Below are positions 9,360-18,651 of a stretch of 64,000 nt of DNA, one piece after another. Source of the DNA: Paenibacillus sp. GSMTC-2017 (GTDB lineage: Bacteria > Bacillota > Bacilli > Paenibacillales > Paenibacillaceae); contig NZ_JAECMT010000001.1 of assembly GCF_016019935.1 (NCBI RefSeq), positions 1,054,022 through 1,118,021 on the forward strand. Direction: 5' to 3'. Each line of letters begins with the position of its first letter. Within the stretch, counting starts at the first letter, position 1. The position numbers and the translations under genes were made by a program. The notes under the pieces are model-generated. The model was given only the letters and a program-made list of their open reading frames with translations, was not told where the DNA came from and did not search any database.

Positions 9360-9701
9360 ATGACTTCTGAGCCCTCTAAACATCGCGATCCTGTAGAAGC
9401 GGCCATACAACAGATTGGCGGTAAGTGGAAAACGGCAATCCTATGTTTACTAGGTGATCAAGGAAAGCAACGAAACGGCGAGTTAATGCGCAGCTTAAAG
9501 CCTATTACACAAAAAATATTAACTGAGCAGTTGAAGGAGCTAGAAAAAGACGAACTGATTTTGAGAACGGTATTTCCCGAAGTTCCTCCCAAAGTTGAAT
9601 ATGAATTGACGGATAAGGGGCGGAAGTTAGAAGGCACACTTCATACACTCTGCGAATGGGGCAAACAATTTGCTTCCCCTACTCAAAATCATGACGAATA
9701 G
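9360..9701 (+). CDS. HxlR-family winged-helix transcriptional regulator
   Basis: A 113-residue one-domain regulator. The HxlR hallmarks are visible: AIQQIGGKWKTAILCLLGDQGKQRNGELMRSL (about 14-45), then ITQKILTEQLKELEKDELILRTVFPEVPPKVEYELTDKGR, the recognition helix and wing. Family members commonly sense small electrophiles or redox state through a cysteine, and Cys30 is present in the corresponding helix. The RBS AAAGGAGAGG precedes the ATG. It is divergent from the Gfo/Idh/MocA oxidoreductase, which it probably regulates. A strong bidirectional terminator follows. Confidence 0.92.
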   Translation: MTSEPSKHRDPVEAAIQQIGGKWKTAILCLLGDQGKQRNGELMRSLKPITQKILTEQLKELEKDELILRTVFPEVPPKVEYELTDKGRKLEGTLHTLCEWGKQFASPTQNHDE

Positions 9702-9716
9702 ATGAGTTGTTGAAAT

Positions 9717-9751
9717 AAAAAAGAAGCAGACGCTGAGTCTGCTTCTTTTTG
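9717..9751. terminator. Bidirectional intrinsic terminator between hxlR-type gene and spoVID
   Basis: Stem AAGAAGCAGAC / GTCTGCTTCTT with a 5-base loop, an A tract on one side and a T tract on the other. It serves both converging genes. Confidence 0.9.
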
Positions 9752-9771
9752 TATGATTTAAAATATTTCCG

Positions 9772-11181
9772 TTACGGAATGTACAATAATTGCCCTTCCG
9801 CTACTGCGGATTCGTGAAGGCCATTGCGGATAAGTAATTCTCTCGGATTAAGACTGTATCGAAGCGCAATTTGCTCAAGCGTTTCTTCTCGCTGAACGAT
9901 GCACATTTTTATTTTGCGGAATGCGTTATCTTCGGACTGCTTACTTAAAAATAACCTTTTCCATTCAATCTCTTCCTCAACTGCGTTCGCCTTTGCCGCC
10001 TCTTCCGCTTGCTGTACCTGTTCTACTGCCTCACGGGCTGCTTGCTCTCGCTTGCTCGATTGCAGAAGAGTGCGGAAACCGAGATTGGATTGACCTTCCT
10101 CACTACTTCCAGAAGGCTTCCCAGAAAATGCGATCTGGACCTCTTGTTGCTTTCTATATGCTTGCTCCTGCTCAGCATGGTAAGCTTGTTCTGCTTGAAA
10201 ATCTTGTTCAAGCTGTAGAGCTTGTTCTGCCTGTACAGATTGTTCATCTCGTAAATCTTGTTCTGCCTGCAGATCGTGTTCCTCTTGTGAGTATTGTTCC
10301 TCTTGCAAGGTGTGATCTATTGCTTGAACTTGCTCTTGCCTATAAACAGGTTCCCATACAATAGATTGATCTGACAATTGTGTATGTGCTTGCGTATATG
10401 CTTGTGTATGTGTTTGTGATTGCGCTTGTTCTGACGCTCGATTAGCAAACTGTTGCAGCTCGTATTCAGTACTGTTCTGATCGTGTTGAGCTACAGACTG
10501 CTCATTAGCATTCAAATTGAGCCAACTTTCATTAGTTTCTTGCTGAGAGGTGAGTTGTATATCACGTTGCTCCTCATAATGTGGCTCCGACAATTGTTGC
10601 CCTGTTATGTAGAGTTGATCGTGTTCCTGTCCTTGAAACTCAGCCTGTCTACCCTCTACTCCCTCACCATTATAATGGTGGTGAACTGCTCCATAAAGCG
10701 TCGCATCTTGTTGCTCCGAAGCAAGAATGAACGCATTCTGCTCGTTATGGTCTCGCTCATGAACTGCGGTAAAAGATTCATCCTCCCATTGCTGGCTATT
10801 ATGATCTTCTACTGGATCTACGGTTATGCCTCTAAGGGACAAAACGCCCGTAATGTTCAATGTTCGAGCAGACAATAAATCAACATCAAAGTTATCAATT
10901 TCTATAGAAATATCATCAAGTCTCGTTACACGGTTCATCGGCAATGATATTTCGACTGGTATCCAATGTTCAAGCGTTAATTGACCTCCATTGACATCTT
11001 GACCACGGTATACACCACTTAAGAGCAATTGCCCCCTGAGTATAGCCTGATCCCCTTGATCAATAACTTGTATACGAGGCACTAATTCAATTTCTTCAAG
11101 TTCGTCAATTGCCGCTACATCGTCTGGCAGATGGACTCGCTCGTACACATCAAAGCGCAAACCGTTCGTCTGATTAGACAC
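9772..11181 (-). CDS. spoVID: Spore coat morphogenetic protein SpoVID-like (LysM)
   Basis: SpoVID drives coat encasement of the forespore in Bacillus. This 469-residue protein has a conserved N-terminal domain (LRFDVYERVHLPDD, about 6-19, and LRGQLLLSGVYRG). A long low-complexity Gln/Glu/His-rich middle (about 150-400) contains repeats such as AEQ and EEQ. The C-terminal LysM-type domain reads IVQREETLEQIALRYSLNPRELL. The GTG at 11181 is chosen: a GGGAGG lies 8 bases upstream, while the ATG at 11202 precedes that RBS and would include it in the coding sequence. Position downstream of hemL matches Bacillus (hemL-spoVID). A sigma-E-like promoter lies upstream. The middle diverges strongly, so the call rests on the two ends and synteny. 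Confidence 0.85.
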   Translation of the reverse strand: MSNQTNGLRFDVYERVHLPDDVAAIDELEEIELVPRIQVIDQGDQAILRGQLLLSGVYRGQDVNGGQLTLEHWIPVEISLPMNRVTRLDDISIEIDNFDVDLLSARTLNITGVLSLRGITVDPVEDHNSQQWEDESFTAVHERDHNEQNAFILASEQQDATLYGAVHHHYNGEGVEGRQAEFQGQEHDQLYITGQQLSEPHYEEQRDIQLTSQQETNESWLNLNANEQSVAQHDQNSTEYELQQFANRASEQAQSQTHTQAYTQAHTQLSDQSIVWEPVYRQEQVQAIDHTLQEEQYSQEEHDLQAEQDLRDEQSVQAEQALQLEQDFQAEQAYHAEQEQAYRKQQEVQIAFSGKPSGSSEEGQSNLGFRTLLQSSKREQAAREAVEQVQQAEEAAKANAVEEEIEWKRLFLSKQSEDNAFRKIKMCIVQREETLEQIALRYSLNPRELLIRNGLHESAVAEGQLLYIP

Positions 11182-11237
11182 GCCATATTCCTCCCTTCTC
11201 ATACTGAATGCTTGGGCTAGCTATACATTCACTACTT

Positions 11238-11267
11238 ATCTATATGGTAGAAGAGGCATGAGCATGA
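11238..11267 (-). promoter_or_regulatory. Possible sigma-E promoter of spoVID
   Basis: On the minus strand TCATGCT and CATATAGAT are spaced 14 bp apart, close to the mother-cell sigma-E pattern. It lies about 57 bp upstream of the chosen GTG. The match is imperfect at -35. Confidence 0.4.
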
Positions 11268-11278
11268 CTGTCATTTTT

Positions 11279-12250
11279 TCAAGGACGAACAATACCAGAT
11301 AACTTTTTTAACCAAACAGGCCATGAGGCAAGGACATCAATTGGACTTCCCGACAAAGGATGGTGAAATTGCAGACGCTCACCATGCAGTGCCTGATGAT
11401 CAAGCAACCTAGAAGATCCTCCGTATAGTTTATCACCAGCTAGAGGATGCCCGATGTGACTCATATGAACTCTGATTTGATGCGTTCTTCCTGTTTCGAG
11501 TTGCACTCTTACAACGGTTAAATCACCGCTTCGCTCTACAACCTCATAATGAGTAATCGCGCTGTCTCCGTTAGGTGTAACACGCCGTTTCATAGAATGA
11601 TGCCGATCCTTGCCAATCGCAGCATCAATCACTCCTGAATTATTTTTCACCCTGCCCTGTACAACCGCAATATAGATTCTATCTATTAACTTATCTCGCA
11701 TCGCTTCGTCCAATCTAAGCTGCGCTAAGTCGTTTTTCGAATACAATACTGGCCCCGAAGTATCATCATCAAGTCGATGAATATGTCGTACCGGAAGTGG
11801 ATCATTTCTGTTGATCATATGTCTGGCAACCGCCTCATCGAGCGTACCTGATTGCCCTACAAAGGATGCATGTACAGGCATTCCAGCAGGCTTGTTTATA
11901 ACAAGACAATAATCATCTTCATAAAGAATGGGTGGTATCTGTGAACCCTGTGACCTCTGAGCACTACTATACAGTTTATCCTTGGACATATTTACTGTAG
12001 GAAAGGTGAGAAGCTGGATTCGATCATTCTGCCATCTAATGCCGCCAACTGAAAATATCCGATTGATCCACTTCTGTGGAAAAAAGGAATGGGCCAGAAG
12101 CCACTGCCGCACTAGATGCGGATGGCTGCCGGCCCGTGGCTGTGCAAGCTCATTAGAGGGTGCGCTGTATGCAGGATCATGAATGATTCCATCCATGTCC
12201 AGTTCCAGCCATTCTCCCTTACGTTTTGAATAGTAATTAAGCATTTGCAT
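11279..12250 (-). CDS. RluA-family RNA pseudouridine synthase
   Basis: Isomerises specific uridines in rRNA or tRNA to pseudouridine. The protein has 323 residues. The catalytic motif HIHRLDDDTSGPVLYSKND (about 158-176) carries the conserved HRLDxxTSG with the nucleophilic Asp. VRVQLETGRTHQIRVHMSHIGHPLAGDKLYG near the C-terminus is the second signature. The first 100 residues form an S4-like region (WLLAHSFFPQKWINRIFSVGGI). The exact target (RluA, RluC or RluD type) cannot be told. GGGAGG precedes two closely spaced ATGs (12250 and 12244), and either may be used. It sits 18 bp after hemL and so may be read as the last gene of the haem operon. Confidence 0.9.
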   Translation of the reverse strand: MQMLNYYSKRKGEWLELDMDGIIHDPAYSAPSNELAQPRAGSHPHLVRQWLLAHSFFPQKWINRIFSVGGIRWQNDRIQLLTFPTVNMSKDKLYSSAQRSQGSQIPPILYEDDYCLVINKPAGMPVHASFVGQSGTLDEAVARHMINRNDPLPVRHIHRLDDDTSGPVLYSKNDLAQLRLDEAMRDKLIDRIYIAVVQGRVKNNSGVIDAAIGKDRHHSMKRRVTPNGDSAITHYEVVERSGDLTVVRVQLETGRTHQIRVHMSHIGHPLAGDKLYGGSSRLLDHQALHGERLQFHHPLSGSPIDVLASWPVWLKKLSGIVRP

Positions 12251-12268
12251 TAAGCCTCCCTGTCGTTC

Positions 12269-13570
12269 TTACAAACGACTTAGCGCTTCATCATTCGCTG
12301 CAATCGTGGCAGCAATATCTGCGTCGCTATGAACACCCGAAACGAACATACCTTCAAATTGAGAAGGTGCTACACTTACGCCTAGATCTAGCATAGATGC
12401 GAAATATGCTTTAAATTTCTCTAAGTCAGCCGTCTTAGCTGTTTCATAGTTAATGACTACTTTATCTGTGAAGAATGGACAAACCATGGAACCCACTCGG
12501 TTAATTGTCGTTTGTACATCATGTTTACTTGCGTTAGCTTCAAAGCCTAGCTGTAATTTAACAGCTTGTCGCTCAAGCTGCTGGTACATTTCTGGTGTTA
12601 ACAGTTTAAGCGTTGTATATCCAGCTGCCATCGCAAGTGGATTTCCAGATAGTGTACCTGCTTGATAAATAGGACCGCTTGGTGCAATCATATCCATCAA
12701 TTCACGCTTACCACCATATGCCCCAACCGGTAATCCTCCACCGATAACTTTTCCGAAGCATGTAAGATCAGGCTTGATGTCAAAGAGTCCTTGTGCACAA
12801 GAGTAACCAACGCGGAACCCTGTCATAACTTCATCAAAGATTAAAACCGTTCCATAATGAGTTGTAATGTCTCTTAGACCTTGAAGGAAACCTGGCAACG
12901 GAGGCACAACACCCATATTCCCAGCTATTGGCTCGACGATGACACACGCGATTTCTTCTCCGAAACGCTCAAATGCCAGCTTAACTGACTCTATGTCATT
13001 GTAAGGAACCGTTATCGTATGTGAGGCAACATGTTCAGGTACACCCGGGCTATCTGGCAATCCAAGTGTAGCTACACCAGATCCTGCTTTAATGAGCAAG
13101 CTGTCCGCATGACCATGATAAGAACCTTCAAACTTCATAATTTTACTACGTTTCGTATATCCGCGCGCTAGTCTTATAGCACTCATCGTAGCTTCTGTAC
13201 CTGAGTTAACCATACGTACGACATCAACGGATGGAACACGCTCGCATACAAGTTCCGCCATTAACGTTTCAAGTTCTGTAGGTGCACCAAAGCTTGTCCC
13301 TTTTTCTGCAGTTTTGCGTATGGCTTCAACGACTTCTGGATGTGCATGTCCCATAATGAGCGGTCCCCATGAAGCGACGTAATCAATATATTCATTGCCA
13401 TCGATGTCATAAACGCGGCTTCCTGCCCCACGTTCCATATATACTGGCGTTAGACCAACGGATTTAAATGCACGAACTGGGCTATTTACTCCACCAGGAA
13501 TAACTTTTTTAGCTCGTTCAAAAGCCGCAGCGGAACGTTCAACTTTTCTTACTCTAGGCTCGTTACCCAT
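12269..13570 (-). CDS. hemL: Glutamate-1-semialdehyde 2,1-aminomutase
   Basis: PLP enzyme that converts glutamate-1-semialdehyde to 5-aminolaevulinate, the second step of the C5 haem pathway. Length 433, normal for the family. Diagnostic motifs: [15 protein letters not shown] near the N-terminus, [26 protein letters not shown] and the PLP-lysine segment [17 protein letters not shown]. An RBS (GGGAG) precedes the ATG, which lies 2 bp after the hemB stop, so the genes are tightly coupled in the hemA-X-sirC-C-cobA/hemD-B-L operon. Confidence 0.97.
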   Translation of the reverse strand: MGNEPRVRKVERSAAAFERAKKVIPGGVNSPVRAFKSVGLTPVYMERGAGSRVYDIDGNEYIDYVASWGPLIMGHAHPEVVEAIRKTAEKGTSFGAPTELETLMAELVCERVPSVDVVRMVNSGTEATMSAIRLARGYTKRSKIMKFEGSYHGHADSLLIKAGSGVATLGLPDSPGVPEHVASHTITVPYNDIESVKLAFERFGEEIACVIVEPIAGNMGVVPPLPGFLQGLRDITTHYGTVLIFDEVMTGFRVGYSCAQGLFDIKPDLTCFGKVIGGGLPVGAYGGKRELMDMIAPSGPIYQAGTLSGNPLAMAAGYTTLKLLTPEMYQQLERQAVKLQLGFEANASKHDVQTTINRVGSMVCPFFTDKVVINYETAKTADLEKFKAYFASMLDLGVSVAPSQFEGMFVSGVHSDADIAATIAANDEALSRL

Positions 13571-13572
13571 TA

Positions 13573-14571
13573 CTACAGTTCTCCCTTCAGCCAGCGCGCA
13601 GCATCTTTGGCGTGATAAGTAATAATAATATCCGCACCAGCACGCTTCATGCTTGTTAATTTCTCAAGTACGATCGAACGTTCATCAATCCAACCGTTTG
13701 CGGCAGCAGCTTTGACCATCGAATATTCAGCGCTGACATTATAGGCAACAACCGGAAGATCGAATTGTTCTTTAAGCAATTTAATAATATCCAAATAGGC
13801 AAGTGCTGGCTTAACCATCAACATATCCGCACCTTCAGCGACATCAGACTCAGCCTCACGAAGCGCTTCACGAACATTGGCAGGGTCCATCTGATATGTC
13901 TTACGATCACCGAACTGCGGAGCGGAATGAGCCGCATCACGGAACGGACCATAGAAGGCTGAAGCATATTTGACTGAATAAGACATTATCGCAATGTCAC
14001 TAAATCCTGCTTCGTCTAATCCAGCTCTAATGGCATCTACGAAACCATCCATCATATTAGACGGAGCAATGATATCTGCACCTGCTTCCGCTTGGGAAAC
14101 AGCTGTACGAACGAGTAGTTCAAGTGATCGATCATTGTCGACAACAGCTATTCCTGTCGCATCATCTACGTGGACTATGCCGCAATGACCGTGGTCTGTA
14201 AATTGGCAAAGACATGTATCTGCAACAACTACGAGCTGAGGGGCCCATCCTTTTACTGCTCGAATGGCTTGTTGTACGATTTCATTGTGATCATACGCTG
14301 AACTTCCAACCGCATCTTTATAATTCGGTACACCAAACAGTAAAACAGATTTTACCCCAGTTGCGACAACATCTTTAATTTCTTCTTCAAGTAGGTCCAT
14401 TGAAAGATGGTACACCCCTGGCATAGAAGGAATTTCTTCCTTCACTCCATTACCATGCGTAACAAAGATCGGATATATGAAATCATCAGCGCTTAGTACC
14501 GTTTCACGAACCATACTTCTTAATCCGGCACTTCTACGAAGTCTACGATGTCTAACAATTGGGAAACTCAT
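13573..14571 (-). CDS. hemB: Porphobilinogen synthase (delta-aminolaevulinate dehydratase)
   Basis: Condenses two 5-aminolaevulinate molecules to porphobilinogen. Length 332. The catalytic lysines are in [15 protein letters not shown] and [10 protein letters not shown]. The metal-binding stretch [14 protein letters not shown] retains three cysteines, indicating the zinc-type enzyme rather than the Mg-only class. The ATG overlaps the end of the cobA/hemD fusion gene by 4 bp (translational coupling), with GGAGA upstream. Confidence 0.97.
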   Translation of the reverse strand: MSFPIVRHRRLRRSAGLRSMVRETVLSADDFIYPIFVTHGNGVKEEIPSMPGVYHLSMDLLEEEIKDVVATGVKSVLLFGVPNYKDAVGSSAYDHNEIVQQAIRAVKGWAPQLVVVADTCLCQFTDHGHCGIVHVDDATGIAVVDNDRSLELLVRTAVSQAEAGADIIAPSNMMDGFVDAIRAGLDEAGFSDIAIMSYSVKYASAFYGPFRDAAHSAPQFGDRKTYQMDPANVREALREAESDVAEGADMLMVKPALAYLDIIKLLKEQFDLPVVAYNVSAEYSMVKAAAANGWIDERSIVLEKLTSMKRAGADIIITYHAKDAARWLKGEL

Positions 14572-16121
14572 GATTGCATTCTCCTTTGCTGGTTATAATC
14601 TATGATATCTTCAAGCAAGCTATCCAATGTCGAAGCTTTTGCTTCTAAAGTTACTTGGAGTCCTGCTTCTACAATCGTCTTCGACGTTATCGGTCCTATG
14701 CTTGCAATCGGAATTCCATCTAACACTTTCACCGGATCTTCAAAACCTCTACGTCTTAACAATTCGAGTAAATTCGTTACCGTTGATGAGCTCGTAAAAG
14801 TTATCATATGTATGCCGCCCTCACGAATCCATTCAAGCGCCAGTTCATCCTGAAACGTTGCTAATACCGTTTCATAGACGTCGATTTCTACGGGCTCTAT
14901 CCCCCATTCCCGAAGCTCTGTAGGTAGCACATCTCGTGCAAGATCACCACGAGGAAGCAATGCCTTTTCACCCGGTTTAAGCTTGCCCTCTAAAGTCTCA
15001 AGCAGTGACTCTGCATGAAACTTGACGGGTACTTCTTCAACTGTTAAACCTCTATCAACAAGCGCTTCTGCTGTCTTAGGTCCAACAGCTACAATCCGCG
15101 CAGCATGGAAACGCCTTATATCAATATTAAATCTTCGAAGGAAATTAAAGAAGTAGTGCACACCATTTACGCTCGTGAACATAAGCCATTGATAACTTTC
15201 AGCAGCTTCAAGATGCATACGGAGTGTTTCTAGTGCAGCAGCATTAGTCGGTTCACGCGTTTCAATAACTGGGAACTCGCATGGCTCTCCGCCAAGCTCT
15301 TCTATGCGATCAGCAAGTTCACTCGCTTGTGCTCTAGCACGTGTAACGAGAATTCGCATGCCGAACAACGGTTTATTTTCGTACCAACGAAGCTTGTCCC
15401 TTTGCAACACAACATCGCCAACTACGATAACTGCAGGAGGTTGGAAGTTAGCTGCTTTAACGATCGCTTCAATCGTTTCCAATGTACCTACAATCGTTTG
15501 TTGCTCAACTCTTGTACCCCAACGAACTAAAGCAACTGGCGTTTGTGGTGGCTTGCCGTGACGAATCAATTGTTCCGTAATATAACCAATTTTGGCTACA
15601 CCCATTAAGAAGATTAACGTTCCGGTCGCATTCGTAACTTTATCCCAATGAATAGAACGATCCAGTTTGTCTGGGCTCTCATGACCAGTAATAATAGAGA
15701 GTGAAGATGAATGATCCCGATGGGTGACTGGAATACCCGCATATGCTGGAACTGCGATAGCTGACGTGATACCTGGAACAATTTCGAATGGAATGCCATG
15801 ATCATAAAGAAGCTCTGCTTCTTCTCCTACACGTCCGAATATGGTAGGATCCCCACCTTTTAGACGAGTAACCGTCTTACCTGAAAGCGCAAGATCTACG
15901 AGCAACTGATTGATCTCTTCTTGCTTCATCGTATGTCTGTCAGGTAATTTCCCCACATACACAAGTTCCGTTCCTGGCTTTACATGTTGCAATAGTCTTG
16001 GGCTAGCGAGCCTGTCATAAACGACAACATCGCATACTTTCAAACATTCCAAGCCACGCACTGTTATAAGCTTAGGATCTCCGGGACCTGCACCAACCAA
16101 ATAAACCTTCCCCGTGTTCAT
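14568..16121 (-). CDS. Fused uroporphyrinogen-III C-methyltransferase / uroporphyrinogen-III synthase
   Basis: Two enzymes in one 517-residue chain. Residues about 1-245 are a SUMT (CobA) domain: [54 protein letters not shown] and [22 protein letters not shown]. Residues about 250-510 are a HemD domain: [25 protein letters not shown], followed by [24 protein letters not shown] and [16 protein letters not shown]. The chain therefore makes uroporphyrinogen III and methylates it toward precorrin-2, joining the haem and sirohaem/cobalamin branches. Fusions of this kind are known in Firmicutes. It is separated from hemC by only 3 bp and overlaps hemB by 4 bp. Confidence 0.95.
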   Translation of the reverse strand: MNTGKVYLVGAGPGDPKLITVRGLECLKVCDVVVYDRLASPRLLQHVKPGTELVYVGKLPDRHTMKQEEINQLLVDLALSGKTVTRLKGGDPTIFGRVGEEAELLYDHGIPFEIVPGITSAIAVPAYAGIPVTHRDHSSSLSIITGHESPDKLDRSIHWDKVTNATGTLIFLMGVAKIGYITEQLIRHGKPPQTPVALVRWGTRVEQQTIVGTLETIEAIVKAANFQPPAVIVVGDVVLQRDKLRWYENKPLFGMRILVTRARAQASELADRIEELGGEPCEFPVIETREPTNAAALETLRMHLEAAESYQWLMFTSVNGVHYFFNFLRRFNIDIRRFHAARIVAVGPKTAEALVDRGLTVEEVPVKFHAESLLETLEGKLKPGEKALLPRGDLARDVLPTELREWGIEPVEIDVYETVLATFQDELALEWIREGGIHMITFTSSSTVTNLLELLRRRGFEDPVKVLDGIPIASIGPITSKTIVEAGLQVTLEAKASTLDSLLEDIIDYNQQRRMQS

Positions 16122-16124
16122 TTG

Positions 16125-17084
16125 TTATCCCCCGATTTCCGCTAATATGCGGTCAGCTCCATTAGCAATAAGGACGTTCGCAACATCTCTGCCTAACTGT
16201 TCCGGATCTGTCCCACGCTTCATTTCTTTCAGCAATGTAACTCCGTCTGGCGATCCAACCATCCCTGTAAGCTCTAGAAGCGGCTTTTCGCCATCTTTAG
16301 AGATAATGACTGCGTGGGCACCAATTGGAACCTGGCATCCTCCGTGTAGCGTTCCAAGGAAGCTACGTTCTGCACGAACAGTCCATTCTGTTTCTTTATC
16401 ATTGAAGAGATCAAGCAACTCTCTTATTTCACTGTCATTTTCGCGGCATTCAATACCTAATGCCCCTTGTCCGACTGCTGGAATACAAACATCTTCCGAA
16501 ACTAACGCGGAGATTCGATCTTCCCAGCCCATTCTCGTAAGACCTGCCGCTGCAAGAACAACCGCATCAAAACCTTCTGTCTCCAGTTTTTTAATGCGGG
16601 AATCAATATTACCTCGTATAGATTCTAGGTTAAGGTCAGGCCTTGCATTTTTTAATTGGCAAGAACGACGTAGACTACTCGTCCCTACACGAGCACCTAG
16701 TGGCAAGTCAGCTAGGCTGCTGCCCTCTTTCATAACTAGACAGTCCAGCGGGTTTACACGTTTCGGCGTAGCGCCATTTATCAAGCCCTCTGGCAACTCA
16801 TACGGCATGTCTTTCATACTATGAACCGCTAGATCAATTTCACCATCAAGCAGCGCTTGCTCAATCTCTTTTACGAATAAGCCTTTGCCACCAACTTTTG
16901 ATAATGTTACATCAAGGATACGGTCGCCTTTAGTTATCATTTTCCGAATTTCGAATGTATAGTTAAACCCATGCTCTTCACTGATCCGTTTTAATTCATC
17001 AATGACCTGACCTGTTTGCGTTAGTGCAAGCATGCTTTTTCTTGTACCTACAGTAATGACGCGTTGCTTAGAAGAATCGTTCAT
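16125..17084 (-). CDS. hemC: Hydroxymethylbilane synthase (porphobilinogen deaminase)
   Basis: Polymerises four porphobilinogen units into hydroxymethylbilane. Length 319. The signature ITVGTRKSMLALTQTGQVIDEL is near the N-terminus. AVHSMKDMPYELPEGL is the active-site region, RGNIDSRIKKLETEGFDAVVLAAAGLTRM follows, and ERSFLGTLHGGCQVPIGAHA carries the cysteine that holds the dipyrromethane cofactor. GGGAGG lies upstream of the ATG, which overlaps the sirC stop by 4 bp. Confidence 0.97.
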   Translation of the reverse strand: MNDSSKQRVITVGTRKSMLALTQTGQVIDELKRISEEHGFNYTFEIRKMITKGDRILDVTLSKVGGKGLFVKEIEQALLDGEIDLAVHSMKDMPYELPEGLINGATPKRVNPLDCLVMKEGSSLADLPLGARVGTSSLRRSCQLKNARPDLNLESIRGNIDSRIKKLETEGFDAVVLAAAGLTRMGWEDRISALVSEDVCIPAVGQGALGIECRENDSEIRELLDLFNDKETEWTVRAERSFLGTLHGGCQVPIGAHAVIISKDGEKPLLELTGMVGSPDGVTLLKEMKRGTDPEQLGRDVANVLIANGADRILAEIGG

Positions 17085-17746
17085 CTTGTATGCTGCCTCC
17101 CATTTATCCGTTCAAGTAAGCTATCCATCCATTCGTTAACATCTAATGACTCGCAAGATGAGTTCATTACTTCTTCAGCAGCAAGCTTTAACATTGCCTC
17201 TTTGCAAGCTTCATCCTTAACATGCACTAGGATTAATTTTCTCAATTGCCCCAGCATGTCTGTTGCCTTTACGTAACGTTCACCATATCGATCCTCAAGC
17301 TCCCTCTTGATGAGCTTTGAAAGAGAAGGGCTTACACCGGAACTCGTCACTGCAATCATTAGCTCACCACTGCGCATAACTGAAGGCGTTATAAAACTTC
17401 CCTTTGCCCCAGAATCTGCGTTGCTCGACAAAATGCCGAGTCTGTCAGCTTCCTTCACAATTATGTCATTTGTTTCTCTATTGTTAGTTGCTGCAATTAC
17501 TAGCCACACTTGTTTCAAGTCGTGTATTTCGACTTGTCTTACTAGCCATTGTATTCGCTGTAATTCAGCCATCTCTCTAATAAAATCCGTTGCTTCTGGA
17601 CTAATAACAGTAATTCGATCTGCACCAGCATCTAGTAAGCCACTAAGCTTACGTTCGGCAACCTTTCCTCCGCCAACAATTAAACATTGTCGACCTTTCA
17701 ACTGAAGTACAATTGGATAATAGCCGTTTGGAGCATTGACCTCCAT
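17081..17746 (-). CDS. sirC: Precorrin-2 dehydrogenase (SirC/Met8-type)
   Basis: NAD-dependent oxidation of precorrin-2 to sirohydrochlorin, in the branch to sirohaem. The N-terminal Rossmann motif is QCLIVGGGKVAERKLSGLLDAGA (about 19-41). VIAATNNRETNDIIVKEADRLGILSSNADSGAKGSFITPSVMRSGELMIAVTSSGVSPSLSKLIKREL is the typical SirC/CysG-B core. Length 221, the usual size. It stands between hemX and hemC and overlaps hemC by 4 bp, an operon order familiar from Paenibacillus-like genomes. No separate ferrochelatase gene for sirohaem is seen in this window. Confidence 0.92.
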   Translation of the reverse strand: MEVNAPNGYYPIVLQLKGRQCLIVGGGKVAERKLSGLLDAGADRITVISPEATDFIREMAELQRIQWLVRQVEIHDLKQVWLVIAATNNRETNDIIVKEADRLGILSSNADSGAKGSFITPSVMRSGELMIAVTSSGVSPSLSKLIKRELEDRYGERYVKATDMLGQLRKLILVHVKDEACKEAMLKLAAEEVMNSSCESLDVNEWMDSLLERINGRQHTR

Positions 17747-17772
17747 TGCTGCTTCATTCCTTTTCTATTGAA

Positions 17773-18585
17773 CTAATGAAATGAGGAGAAAGAGTTTGTC
17801 AGCAGATTTATAAGTAGCATGCTGAAAGATATGATATATAATTTAGCGAGCTGTTTGCCTGGCCTCTTCTTGACTGCTCTTTGATAAACATAAGCAATAT
17901 ACATAACTAATGCTGCAAACGAAGTTAATACTTTCCAATCTAACAATAACATCGGTCTTCCCTCAACGAGTAATGATATGACTGCAACAGCAAGTGACAT
18001 CGCAAGAAGTGGTACACCAATAATAACTGCCCGATCAGCGTATCTCTCGATCGTATCAAGGCTCGGAAAGCGACGTACGAATTTAGACCATCGCTTAACT
18101 TTAAGTCTATGGTGCAGGAACAAATACATCCCGGCAAGAAGTGCTCCAATTGTTAATGCAGCATAAGCACATAGGATAAGACTGATATGAACATATAGAA
18201 GTTCCCTTGACATTTGCCATAAAGCATAGGTGTCACCATCTGATGACCCACTATATAAATTAACTGCAAGTACGGCAAAACTAACGACATTAACAAAAAA
18301 TACGATGTAATCAATAAAAAAGAAGCGACTTATAACTAGTGATATTGTGACTAATAACCATGAAAATCCAAGCCAATATTCAAAGGTGGCGATATTATGA
18401 GTATCTAGGCTCGAAATTAATTTCATAACAAGATAACCAGTCTGTAACATCCAAACAAAAATAAGGAGCCCTGTACCTATCCGCTTTGCTCTCCGGCTTG
18501 CATTCATAAAGTCGGAGAAATAAAACAGAAGGGTCAGGGCGTAGATATAAAGTATTGCGTCATACATCCAGTTAGCTGTTCCCAT
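17773..18585 (-). CDS. hemX: HemX-like integral membrane protein (CcsA/ResC-like)
   Basis: Integral membrane protein of 270 residues with about eight hydrophobic segments, for example WMYDAILYIYALTLLFYF, IGTGLLIFVWMLQTGYLVM, LVISRFFFIDYIVFFVNVVSFAVLAV and LILCAYAALTIGALLAGMYLFL. It belongs to the cytochrome-c-assembly (CcsA/HemX) superfamily; the WxxxxSRELLYVHISLILCAYAAL region matches its core. In Bacillus subtilis HemX lowers the cellular level of HemA. Placement directly after hemA supports the assignment. A GGAGGAG overlaps the short spacer before the ATG. Confidence 0.88.
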   Translation of the reverse strand: MGTANWMYDAILYIYALTLLFYFSDFMNASRRAKRIGTGLLIFVWMLQTGYLVMKLISSLDTHNIATFEYWLGFSWLLVTISLVISRFFFIDYIVFFVNVVSFAVLAVNLYSGSSDGDTYALWQMSRELLYVHISLILCAYAALTIGALLAGMYLFLHHRLKVKRWSKFVRRFPSLDTIERYADRAVIIGVPLLAMSLAVAVISLLVEGRPMLLLDWKVLTSFAALVMYIAYVYQRAVKKRPGKQLAKLYIISFSMLLINLLTNSFSSFH

Positions 18586-18651
18586 AGCTCCTCCACATTA
18601 CAACCCTTTAAGGGATGATTGGCAACCATTACAATGCCGGTGACGAGCCTA

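Noticed and set aside
10009..10364. Several open frames on both strands over spoVID
   Set aside because: They arise from the low-complexity CAA/GAA-rich repeats of spoVID read in other frames.
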